From Fomes fomentarius (Eukaryota > Basidiomycota > Agaricomycetes > Polyporales > Polyporaceae), in NCBI GenBank assembly GCA_022606135.1, contig JABYQN010000007.1, positions 1,674,001 through 1,738,000 of the forward strand: 64,000 bases of DNA. Reading direction: 5' to 3'. The notes below the pieces were generated by a model. The model saw only the letters and a list, made by a program, of their open reading frames with translations, was not told where the DNA came from and made no database searches. Below are positions 23,468 through 34,442 of the stretch, in pieces (position 1 is the stretch's first letter; the number at the start of each line of letters is the position of its first letter). The translations under genes were made by a program, and so were the position numbers.

Positions 23468-25373
23468 ATGACCTGGCGCAGGACAACGTTTACTCTTGGG
23501 GTAGTAGCGGCTTCCCTATTGTCCTCCTGGATTCCTAGTGCGCGTGCCGGAAATACAACCTGCGCCAGCAAGCAGTTGGACTGGTACTCGAGTGTGGTGG
23601 GGGAATCGCCTTGTAAGTCGCTTACGCTCATCTCTCATGGTCGACGCAAGACGGAGAAGGACGGGCATGGCTTGTAGGTGTAACGTACGAGAGGCTGCGT
23701 CAGATATGCAACCCAGATTGTGAGTGCGCACATCCTTCTTGACTGTCGATCTATGCTGTGCTCGGGACCGACAGGGTTCGCTGACTTTCGTACTTTCTCA
23801 TAGATCAAGTGCCAAACTTCAGACCAAACACCCCCGGAGACCAGTGCAATGATCAAGTCTGTGCGTTCCCATCTGCTGTCGTGTGTATGGCAAGAAGCCG
23901 ACGACATGTGCTGTAGCTTCATGCTGTTGCAATTCTGTCGCTTTCCAACTCAGCATGCTATGCATGAAGTGAGCTTTACGCCTGGTATATGCGTGTATCC
24001 CTTGCTGACCTTGTGCAGCTGCCAGTATGATACTCAAGAGGGAAACGCGATAGGCATTGACGCGGGTAAGCACCAACGGTACCGCGTGTCGATTATTTGT
24101 GCTGAATCCGTCCCTTACTAGGTAAAGGTGCCTATCAACTATATCGCGGAACGTGTGGGGCAGGAACGAACCATTCGTGAGTAATGGCCGCGAGTCTTTC
24201 CTAATCACTACCGACCCCGACCGCTTCTTTCCTAGTCTGCCACAAGACATTCAGCAGGCTGTCTGTAACAAGGATATCCGATTAGACAACTACCTTTACG
24301 GCGGATGGGACGATGGGTCATGGTACGTGCATGACTCGTGCATGAACTCTGTGCTTATGCTGATTGATCAATGTATGCACATATGCAGGTTCTAGTAAGT
24401 GAACAAAGCAACTCCTGATTGCCTCCCGGCCTTGCTGAGCGTGTTGTATCTGCTCAGTGTCTATTCCAAACAAAGCGCATCCAGAGATCACGCAGTCCAT
24501 AACAACAACACCTTTACACACTGCCCGAACCAAATATCCCCATCGGTCACGCCCACGCCAACATCGACAGGCACTAGTTCGAATGACGCATCGACCACGA
24601 ACGCCTCCGAATCGGTTAGCTCCTACTTCTCATCTACTCTCCCGTGATACTAAAACTCCCCCGCACTTTCACAGCGCACAGGCGTAAGCGGGCCGACGCA
24701 AGCAAATTCCAACGCCAACAGCAACAACAGCGACAGCGGTCCTGACATTGGTGCAACAGTCGGCGGGGTGCTCGGCGGGGTAGCTGCCATCCTCATCGCG
24801 GTCGTCATCTTTCTATACTGGCGCATCCGGTGGCGAAACGGCGCAAGCACACGGGGTACACAAGACCACCACTACGAATATCCCTTCCACAATGACCCCG
24901 CCAACCCTGCCAGCCCTGCCATGACCACCATCACTCCCTTTGTAGGAAGCATCGCTAGCGTGCGAGGCGGGTCAGCCAGTGCAAGTGCAATTGCAAGTGA
25001 CGGAGGATTGTCATACGACAACATGACGTACGCAGTCACATCGCCCACGTCGCCCAGCCAGCACCACCGGGGACCGAGCGCATGGAACGAAAGCTCGTTC
25101 TCCTTCCCCTCTGCGGACGACTCTCTCCGGCATGAAGATGGCGGTTCTACTGCCAATTTCGTCCGTTCTCCCTCTGGTCGCCTTCCCCCGCGTACCGCTC
25201 GTGGGAGCGCGAATCTGAGTCTGGTGCAGGGTCGCAGGTGTCGGAGGCACATACGTTCGGGCAGTCGAACTCGGATTCGAACTCTCAATGGCAGCCGGCG
25301 TACAACTCCCCGGTTTCTTCGGAGGTCGGGTATGGGGATCGGAAGACCCAGCCTATACCTGTCGTGCCACTAA
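23468..25373 (+). CDS. CCCN-family membrane protein 2, cytosolic tail frameshifted
   Basis: Exons: 23468-23612, 23678-23719, 23804-23860, 23917-23968, 24019-24065, 24122-24176, 24236-24322, 24389-24394 (6 nt), 24458-24614, 24675-25373; 448 residues as read. Signal peptide ends near SARA; the ectodomain has NTTCASKQLDWYSSVVGESPC, VTYERLRQICNPD, PGDQCNDQV, SSCCCNSVAFQLSMLCMNC, GAYQLYRGTC, LPQDIQQAVCN and NNNTFTHC, so all twelve family cysteines are kept. Membrane helix at about 241-264. The tail keeps HEDGG and SGRLPP, but near 25190 one base is missing relative to members 1 and 3. The present frame therefore reads RTARGSANL in place of the AYRSWE motif and ends at 25373. The alternative frame continues to a TGA at 25391-25393. 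Either a recent mutation or a sequencing error. Confidence 0.8.
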
Positions 25374-26331
25374 GGAGGGTAGAGAACGCCTGAGCGTCGT
25401 GACCTTGCTCAGGTCATTGGGCTGGGACGCATAGTATTTTGGTCTCCATGATCCTGCGAACTATTAGCAGGTATTGTGCATGTTAGTGCAACCTTCTAAT
25501 CTTCTTTGGTTAAGCTCGGTAGTACCTTTCTGTTTAGTGTGACATATGATGCTTCACGCACCTTCTACACCCTCTCACGCTCGTACCCCTTCCTGATTCC
25601 ACGGTATTTAAATATCATCATCTCACACTCCTTTTGCATGCTACTTCTGTACGGACCTGCGTCTGATCAGCCCGAGGGACTCACCATGTGTACACTGGGG
25701 GCGAGATGTTCACACTCTGGCAAGTTCATAGTCTTTCGTCCCTCTGAATTCATATCAGACGTTCAAGTCTTCTTCCGACAGAATGATTGCGCAAAGCTCG
25801 AGGATTATGGACGGTGATGGCGTCGCTAAGGCAGCAAGCTCGGACTCGCACTTGCGGTATGAACAGAGTTCAATATAACCCCTCTCACGGATCTGCTTCC
25901 ATCGCTGGCGCAGCCGTCATGGAGTACCGTCCTTGCACAGGATTATTGTGTCCTTGTGCGACATCTGAGTCCGCTATCAGTTTCCCTTGTGCACAGGTGT
26001 GCGTTCGTAGGCGGCCGAAGCCTCATCATGGCACTCTCGAAGTTATCCGGGGCTTCTCGTGAGAGCTCAGCTGCCACAATGTGAGCTTGCACCTGATCCA
26101 ATCAAACATCGAGGCCACTCAAACGACACTCCGATGACACGGTCGTTATCCGGCCCACGCGACACACTCGGTGCTTAGAGCTACAGGTATAGCCATCGTC
26201 GAAGCCTCCCATTTTAACAGCTGCAGCTGCTCGCGGTCAATGACTTTCCCTGTCTGAACCTCTGGATCTTTCAGCATTCCGCGTCTCTGTCTGTTTGGGT
26301 CCTCCACCCCTCCTCGGACTCCTCTCGTCGC
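25374..26331. other. intergenic spacer within the array
   Basis: No ORF with coding character. It should hold the 3' UTR of array member 2 and the promoter of member 3. No repeat shared with the other spacers was seen here. Confidence 0.4.
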
Positions 26332-28270
26332 ATGCGTAACCTTCGTGAGATGTTATCAAGATCAGGAAGCAGGATTGCTACGTCCAAAGCGCTCTCCAGT
26401 CCTGCGCTCCTCGCCGTAGGTCTCTGGGGAATGCTCGCGCACGCAGGCAACACCACATGCATCAGTAAGCAACTGGACTGGTATGTGGAAGAAATCGGAG
26501 AGTCTCCTTGTAAGCCATTCACGTTCTCCGTACTATCAATCTAGACTGTGAATACTAATCCGGCGTTCAGGTGTGACATACCAAAATCTGCGCCAAATAT
26601 GCAACCCTGACTGTGGGACTGTTTTCCGTTCCTATGCTCATGTCGTGATCTCACCCTTCCGACTCCAACCCTCCTGTGTAGACCAGGTGCCGAGCTTCAA
26701 GTTGACCGCACCCGGAGATCAGTGCGACGACCTAATGAGTGCGTATATCTCTCCTTCCCCTGTGCCTACCTTTGCTGAGTCGTGCTGCAGCTCCCTGTTG
26801 TTGCAACACTGTCGCCTTCGCATTGAGCATGTTATGCATGAAGTAAGCGTCATGTGGGGATCTACAGCGTGCGGCGCTCATCGCTCATGACCGTTGTTGT
26901 GTAGTTGCCAATATGACACGGTTGATGGGGACTCAAACGGGATCGACGCTGGTGAGCGCCAGTCATTCGCATCCATCAAGTATCTGGATCAATGAACGTT
27001 AACTCCCAGCGCCTGGGGATATAGCCAATACCTAGGCTCGTGCGGAGCAGGGACAACGCAAAAGTGAGCGGCTGTGATCCGATCTATCCCAATAACGACT
27101 GAACTGTCCTCTGTACTTCTAGCCTCCCATCGGATGTGCAAACCTCTGTCTGCAACCAAGGTCTTCACATATCTGGCACGTTTTACAACTTATTCTGGAC
27201 TGATGGATCATGGTGAGCATGCCTCGCACTACGAAGCGCGTTGACAACTAACAGTTCCTGCTACGCACAGGAACTAGTGAGTAATTAGGGTCGCAGAAAC
27301 ACGTCTTTCTTCTTCGCTATGCTGACCCCTATCGAACAGCCGTTTGACGAAGGAGTTTGCGCACAAGGATCAGGTGGAGAGCAATAACCACACTTTCCCG
27401 GTGGGGTGTCCAGACCAAGCTCAAGGGTCAAGTGTAGTCACGTCTTCGACGTCCACATCAACGAGTGCAAGTGACACATCTCTGCCAAAGAACACGAGTA
27501 TCGGAACCTCCACATCGGGGAAAACGAGTGTAGGCGTCACAACTTCCTCAAGGGGAGGCGCAGCGGCTACTTCCACGGGAGATTCCACAACTACTTCAAC
27601 AGTAGGTGCCACACCTATTCCGACGGGGGACGCAACGCATGCAGACAGCAGCCACAAGAGCTCGAATGTCGGTCCAATCGTCGGGGGAGTTGTCGGTGGG
27701 ATGTGCGCGATTCTTCTTAGCCTGATAGCGTTCATGCTTGGGAGGAGCCGCTGGAGAAAGACTGCAAGCGCGCCATATCACCCAGGACACGACAGCCGCT
27801 GGTATGCTGACGATCCGGTGACCCCTTCATCTGGCACCATGCCTTTCGCTGTGACGAGTATCGGAGACCGAGAAGAGGCACCAAGGTCACCATCGACGAC
27901 GACAGGCGCAGTAATCTCGACAATGTCGGAGAGCGGCGGAAGGGTTCACATTGCTGAGAGCCCTACCGTCTCGGCCCCATCGCCCCGCCACGAGGACGGG
28001 GGTGCAGTCGCTGAGCTGGTCCGTTCCCCATCCGGACGTCTTCCTCCTGCATACCGCTCGTGGGAGCATGAAGGGGAGCATTCTCCTCCGGGAGTTCGAG
28101 TGCTCGTGAGATCACACGTCCCAGACACGCAGTCGCGCGACCAGTCGATAACCGGGGACAGTCCCCTAGCATCCTCTCCGTCGTCCTTCGGGCTCGATTG
28201 GAAAGCAGGCCACAGTGCGTCATCTGACGGTGATGCACGCTCCAACCGCGTCATACCTTCCAGGAGGTGA
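26332..28270 (+). CDS. CCCN-family membrane protein 3 (array member 3)
   Basis: 485 residues. Exons: 26332-26509, 26571-26612, 26682-26738, 26791-26842, 26904-26951, 27010-27063, 27123-27212, 27271-27276 (6 nt), 27340-28270. Ectodomain: NTTCISKQLDWYVEEIGESPC split over exons 1-2, VTYQNLRQICNPD, APGDQCDDLM, TPCCCNTVAFALSMLCMNC, YSQYLGSCGAGTTQ, LPSDVQTSVCN and FWTDGSW. The final ectodomain Cys is in a variant setting (HTFPVGC). A Ser/Thr stalk of about 90 residues precedes the membrane helix at 287-309 (GPIVGGVVGGMCAILLSLIA). The tail has RHEDGG, SPSGRLPPAYRSWEHEGEH (PPAY at 411-414) and ends IPSRR. Unlike members 1, 2 and 5, the stalk, helix and tail form one uninterrupted exon. The frame across intron 5 is kept by two opposite one-base indels compared with member 4. 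Confidence 0.82.
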
Positions 28271-29383
28271 CCTGAGACCTACATAGATGACTTGTCGAGC
28301 ACTCACCCTCATTTGATACCTCGGATTTTGACCTAATGCCACCTTGACCTTTTCTTATACTTTCAATTCGATCCCACCGAAATATCGGATTACATCAGGG
28401 ACCTAGCAAGCATTGGCGATCGAGGCTGCAACTTTGTGAGATACAGATGAAAAATTACCTCGACAATTGATCACTTCCAGTTATTCGACAGCATCCTTGC
28501 ACATATATGGAGCGAGACGAGACCGACCCATTGAAAGCGCCTCTCTAGCTCCTCATATGGGCAAGTAACTGATCGGAAGCGATGGTCAAGGAAATCATCA
28601 GTGCCGAGGGGCTCTGGAACTATATCGTGTACATATCCAACACTGTCAAATCGATACAAATAGGTCAGTTGCGTTACAATGGTGTAGAAAGCGGTGAACT
28701 CAATGGGAAATCATCGGCTCGGGTTGATCAGCCACATGGAGTTCGAGCTCCACTTACTTACTCGCATCTAGAGTCTCGCCTTCCTTGACAGCTCTGTGGC
28801 ATCCTGCGGACGCTAAATCAACATGCAGGTACGTGTAAACATGTACAGGCACCCTCACTGTTGCCAGTGATGCAAGGCCTTTGAGTTGTGAATGATAATC
28901 ACGTTGGAAGGCTCAGCCTCGCGATCCTCATAGAATATCGGGACTTTGACATTTGGTTACCCGCCGCGGCAGTACTGTCTTGCACAGGTTCGTTGACTTA
29001 TGGACCTTGTGCGATGTCTTCTGTCACACCAACGAATCCATAGGCCATATGGCAGAAGTCGCTGCTTGGTCTCCAACACTCGATCTTTATTGATCTGGCA
29101 CGTGGCCGTCTTTGGAGTAGAACTTGTATCAGGACAGGAACTGAAACCTAGCGTTGGTTTCTCAGTTGGCCATGGATCCGTTCGAAGCTCAGTGTGAGAG
29201 TCCTACTGCCATAGTGCCAACTCTGCCACTCGATCATCATGCACTGCCATTTTACACAGGGCGATGAGTGGTCGAGATCATGTCCGGACCACTCATGATA
29301 CCAGTGACTCTCTAACTACCAAGCCTCTATTTCTCTCCGCATCCCGAACCTCCTCCTCCCCTTCTGTGGGTACACCTCAAGGG
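28271..29383. other. intergenic spacer with a segment duplicated at 31.5 kb
   Basis: About 60 bp at 28561-28622 matches 31504-31565 (shared core reads like CAAGGAAA then GAGGGGCT). This shows that the tandem duplication included 3' flanking DNA. An in-frame ATG at 29264 gives a possible longer N-terminus for array member 4. No other gene is seen. Confidence 0.5.
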
Positions 29384-31204
29384 ATGTCAGCCAATTCGCC
29401 CCCAGTTATACCCCTACGTTTGCCTTGGACTAAGGCCGCTGTTGTACTGCTCGTCGCTGTACCTCTATTGGGAATAGTACGTGCAGGGAACACGACGTGT
29501 ATCAGCAAGCAGCTGGATTGGTACTTCGATGAGGTGGGAGAGTCACCGTGTAAGTTGAACGCATTCTTCCTGCTTCTCAACAAAGCCGCTGAATTGACAT
29601 TGCGCAGGCATGACATATCAGAGATTACGCCAGATCTGCAACCCTGACTGTGCGGTTCCACTCTCGCTCTAATATTGACCACATGATCTCAGTTCTCCGG
29701 GGCGGATAGATCAAGTTACAAGCTTTCGGTCAACTTCCCCTGGCGATCAGTGCGACGATGTTGTGTGTACGTCCAACTTTTGTATCTCTGCCATGCTCGC
29801 ACACACCCATTTTCCCTGTAGCTTCATGTTGTTGCAACAGCATTGCCTACGCACTAAGCATGCTATGTATGAAGTAAGTTATAAAGGAGATATACGGGTT
29901 GTGGACAGTGACGCTCATTGTTGGAATCGTTGTGCAGTTGCCTTAATGACGGCGATGAGACGAATGGCATCGATGCAGGTAGGCTCCCAATTTTGTGCGT
30001 CACATCTCATGAGCTCATACCTGTTGACCTTGAATGGTCAGCGCCCGGCGGATATAGGCAGTATCTAGGGTCATGTGGACCGGGGACAAACCAAACGTGA
30101 GCAGTCATTGTTCTTCCTTCTCTATTGACCAAGTCATCCTTTCCACACTCTTAGTCTTCCTATAGATGCACAAACATCTGTCTGCAACGAAGACATCAAA
30201 ATATCTATCACATTCTACAACCTCTTTTGGACTGATGGGTCATGGTGATTAACCTACAGTGCCCTGTACGCGAGTGACTAACACTCATGTCACCTACAGG
30301 TATTAGTAAGTGGACAGTATAGAGGTGTCCCGTATCTCTCATCACTGAACAAGTTTCGCCTGGCAGCGGTGCGACAAAGGATTACGCCCACAAGGACCAG
30401 ATATCCACAAACAATGACACATTTACACAGTGCCCAAATCAGCGCCGTGTCTCGGATTCAGTCACCCCTTCACCGACTTCCTCTGTAACGGGTGCAAGCA
30501 GCATACCCCCCAACCTCCCTTGGGCCTTGATATCAACCTCATCCGCCTCGATAAGCACCTCTATCGGAGACGTGACGCCAGCCGGCCAGAGCCACAATGG
30601 TTCGGATATTGGCCCCATCGTCGGGGCAGTCGTAGGTGGGGTGGGTGCAGTTCTCCTCAGTGTGGCTGCGATCATACTGTGGAGGATCCACTGGCGGAGA
30701 GCCCCAAGCACTTCATATCACCCAGGCCGCGACAGCTGGGTGACCGGCAATCCTTCAGATATCTCAATAATATCCATGGCACCGTTCACTCGGGTGATGA
30801 GCACGACAGGTCAAGGTGCACCCGCATTGGCACCGTCAATGACGGGGGCAGTGCCGATGTTGGAGAGCACAACTACACCTATTGCATTCACATCGGATCG
30901 TATTCGACCCTCTCCCGACGTACCAATGTCACCCCACCACGAAGACGGGAGCACGATCGTTGAGCCTCCATCCGAGTGTCTCCCATCTGTATATTGCTTG
31001 TGGGAGCATGGAGGCGAGAGTACGACAGGAATTCAAGTGCTCGTAGGATCGCAAGTCTCAGAGACAAAGTCGGTAACAGGGGTCAGTACACTAGCATCCT
31101 CTCTGTTGGCAGGCTTTGTGCTCGATGGGAACTTGAAGGACGAAGATGCGCCCTCGGGCGATTCTGCTACGTACGCCATGCGCTTTGTACCGCCCAGGAG
31201 ATGA
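29384..31204 (+). CDS. CCCN-family membrane protein 4 (array member 4)
   Basis: 448 residues. Exons: 29384-29549, 29608-29649, 29710-29766, 29822-29873, 29938-29978, 30042-30096, 30155-30244, 30300-30305 (6 nt), 30367-31204. I chose the ATG at 29384 because the hydrophobic signal core (AAVVLLVAVPLLGIVRAG) follows at the same distance as in member 3; the ATG at 29264 would add 40 residues. Ectodomain: NTTCISKQLDWYFDEVGESPC, MTYQRLRQICNPD, SPGDQCDDVV, SSCCCNSIAYALSMLCMNC, YRQYLGSCGPGTNQT, LPIDAQTSVCN, FWTDGSW and NNDTFTQC. Membrane helix 252-274. The tail keeps HHEDG but the downstream motif has decayed to ECLPSVYCLWEHGG, so the PPxY is lost; it ends FVPPRR. Closest in layout to member 3, with which it shares the single stalk-helix-tail exon. 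Confidence 0.82.
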
Positions 31205-32222
31205 ACACACTTCAATTTGTACGACCTATAGATAGTATCCTGTATATCACTGAACACCTGATACCACATGCACTGTGTTGACCCAGCCTCTTGAATGGAG
31301 GTAGTAATATGTACAGTCATGAACCTTGATGACTTGGTGACTTTCGAGTCTGATCCTGTGCTATGGATGTCACGGTCGTTTAACTTGCAGTACTGTACGA
31401 CAGATGCTGACTACAACGTAGTAGAGCACTCTTCAATTGTGACGCCGAGTCCTGAACGTGTTGGTTGAAAAAGTCTTGAAAAGATCGTGGTCAGAGTATC
31501 CCAGGTGAGTAACTGGTTCGGAAGTGCTGCCAAGGAAAACAGCAGTATCGAGGGGCTTCATAACAGTCGTGAACCGTACCTTCTCTGATCCCGCGCTACG
31601 TATGCCACGGTCGTTTCAACTTCCACTTATAGCCCCTTCGCCCTAATAGTGTAGCGGATACGGATGAAACCCAAAAGCGTGCCAAGCGGAAATAGCCGGC
31701 GGCAAGCAAAGATGCAACGGAGCTGTCCGCACTGGTACTGCGCTATGGAAAGCCCATATTTGCTCGAAGGTGCTGACTTACCAGCAGCTCCCATTGATCA
31801 TAGACAGATATAGAAGGCAGTGGCAGGATTGAGCAAGAATTTTGAGACAGGACATGCATGTGAGTACTTACTACTTAAGTACTCATCAACCACACAATCG
31901 CGCCTCCAGATCAGGCACTAATCCGCCATCACAGCAATCGCGCATGAACTCCATAGCCTGATGGCCGCGCATATGACGACTCGAGACTCAGGACATCCCG
32001 TCCGTCTCAGCCCAATGCGGGCGGCGGGTGCGCATGGGACCTGATCGAATCAGTTCTCTCTTGTCGTTGACCGTTGAACTGTCCAACCCCCACGCTCGTT
32101 GACTCTACGTAGCCCACCTTGGAGGCTCAGGCTCTTTTTCGTTGCTCGCTCTAACATCCTTCCCTACGAGCTTCATCTTCTTTGCTGGGAGTAGTTGGCT
32201 TCGTGATTGTCAAGTGACTGTC
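31205..32222. other. intergenic spacer with internal and external duplications
   Basis: Contains the partner (31504-31565) of the 28.56-kb segment. A second short duplication is internal: 31350-31390 and 31585-31625 share a 'TGATCC.G.GCTA' start and a CACGGTCGTTT core. No gene seen. The 80 bp before 32223 should include the promoter of array member 5. Confidence 0.5.
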
Positions 32223-33968
32223 ATGGCAAGGACGGACGCAGCCGCTTCCGTAATCGCCGCCAGTGTGCTTCTTGCTTTCTCGCTTTTCTGGGACTCCGTT
32301 GCGGCTGGGACAACCTGCGCGGCACGGCAGTTAGATTGGTACACAGACGTCGTAGGAGAGAACCCCTGTGAGTCCTTCTCAAGCTTTCGTGGACGGGCAA
32401 TGCTCAATACGGGGTGTCAAGGCGAGACATACCAGAGATTGCGGAGGTTATGCAATCCCAGCTGTGAGTCCTTTCTATATCGCGTGTGTCACTTGGCACA
32501 AAGACTGACGCGGGTACACATATTCACCAGATCAAGTCCCCTCGATTGACTCGACTCCACCTGGGAACGTCTGTGATGATCCAAACTGTTAGTCTAGCTT
32601 GCTTTGCATTCTTGCATATCGTATTCACTGCGGTCGACTACAGCTGTATGCTGTTGCAATACCGTCGCATTCCAGCTCAGTATGCTGTGTCTGAAGTACT
32701 TCGCTCCTATGTTCTTGTGAACGGGTTCCAACCAAGTTTCACAGCTGCCAAAATGACGCGGTGGATGGATACACAGTGGGCGTGGACGCTCGTGAGTTCC
32801 CATTCAAGCGCAGCCTCTGGTGACCCTGAACAACTGAACTCGCGCAGCTATTGGCACCTATGAGAAGTATCTCGATGGATGTTTGCCCCACAAGAAAAAC
32901 GAGTAAGCATGCGCATAACGCAGGATAACATAATGCCTTACGACACTTCTTGCGTAGGCTTCCGCCCGGGATCCAAGCACAAGCCTGCAAATCTGGCATC
33001 CGTCTCGACAATCTACTGTACAACAGCTGGGATGATGGCGCTTGGTGCGTACTAGCTCATGTCTTGTCATCTCCCGCAATCGTCTTCGGTAGCTCTATGC
33101 TGACCCCATTACACAGGTTCTAGTAAGTGTTCTCATGACCATGATTACCCAAAGGAATATAGTCTTATAGCCCTGCTAGCGTCTGGACGAAGGATAACTC
33201 TGTGCTTCGGCACGAAAAGAACAACAACACTTTCACCCACTGTCCGAACCAGGTCCAGCCCTCTCAATCCTCGATGATCTCCACTGTGGGTGTGGCCTCT
33301 ACGCATGCCACCGCCTCACCCGTGCGCATTACTTGTTCAGTTCCTCTTACGTCCGCTCATCGCGATCGCAACAGGCCCCCTCTCAGGCTATCGATGGCAC
33401 GCCCACTGCGAGCGAGAATCTCGCCACCTCGAAGTCGAAGGCTACCCCCGGCACAATCGCAGGCACTATCATCGGCGTCCTGATCATCCTCGCTATCGTG
33501 GCATTCGCATTCTGGTTCCTCCGCCGGGAGCGCCGTCGCGAAGCTCGTCGAGTCTCCCGCGTTCAGGCCTGGAGACGGAATGCAGCCCCGCAAATGGTCT
33601 CCACCGCTCCCGCCGTTCGCTGTGTGTTTCCTCCCTTGAGCACCTTGCTCTTCCTTTGACTGACTGTGACTACATTTCTGATCCTAGCCTACACGGACCA
33701 GCCGATCCCGCCCACTCCAACCAACACGCCCCCGAATCCGTACACCATTCGCACAGAATCGCGCCTACGGTTCCATCCAGAGGCCATGGTGCGCGGCGCC
33801 GACAACGGCCCTCCCCCGCCTCCCAAGGAGCTCCGTATTCCTGGCAGGCATCCAGCCCGCTCCTTCGATGGCTCGGACTCGCGCGTCGGGGAGCCGATTG
33901 ACGACTCTCCTGACCCGACTATGCCTCTGCAGCCGTTGAGGTTGGAGGAGAAGAAGGGACTGACATGA
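32223..33968 (+). CDS. CCCN-family membrane protein 5, most diverged (array member 5)
   Basis: 385 residues. Exons: 32223-32367, 32422-32463, 32531-32587, 32644-32695, 32744-32790, 32848-32902, 32958-33044, 33117-33122 (6 nt), 33171-33321, 33387-33621, 33688-33968. Ectodomain: GTTCAARQLDWYTDVVGENPC, ETYQRLRRLCNPS, PPGNVCDDPN, SVCCCNTVAFQLSMLCLNC, YEKYLDGCLPHKKN, LPPGIQAQACK and NNNTFTHC. The membrane helix (about 236-258) is less Gly-rich than in the others and is followed by LRRERRREARR. The tail is unrelated to members 1-4: Pro-rich (PIPPTPTNTPPNPYTIRTE, PPPPPKELRIPGR) with no HEDGG and no PPxY. The donor of exon 9 is a choice between two phase-compatible sites. Confidence 0.78.
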
Positions 33969-34442
33969 GACTGTGCCATATGGAGCTGATTCCTTTCTTA
34001 TGTATTTCTATCGATGCTCTTCTAGTGACTATTGGTCAGCGTGGCACTGGAACTTCACTTTGCTACTCCTTGAGCTCGTCGAAGCTTTCGTGAAGGTGAA
34101 TCCCTGAGATTAGATTTTTGATTGTCAAATGCAGTATCGGGTCCATCGGACCGGAAAGAGTCGCGTCATGAGCGCCTTCTAAGTATCGCGAGTTGACTAG
34201 GAATCTCTTTGACGATTTCCCCGTACTTAGGAGTAAGCCAGACTGGCATCGGGAGCTTGCATGGGTCTCCTGGCAATTTCTGTGGTCAGGTGGCCAGCGG
34301 GACACTGCATCTCAAGGCGGCGGATCGTTTCATCCGGCTTGCTCACGAACTCCCATCGACTCCATACTTGACCACGGGGCTTCTCACAGGTATCCTGGGC
34401 GACTCGGACGACACGGACGCCTCAGCTCTACGATCGACCAGC
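33969..34442. other. intergenic stretch
   Basis: Open frames run through part of it ahead of the aldolase start, but without family-like content. It should contain the aldolase promoter. Confidence 0.4.

Noticed and set aside
13250..33968. The Cys-rich ectodomains as CFEM domains
   Set aside because: CFEM has eight cysteines with its own spacing and usually a GPI anchor. Here there are about twelve, with a CCC core, and a transmembrane helix with a long tail.
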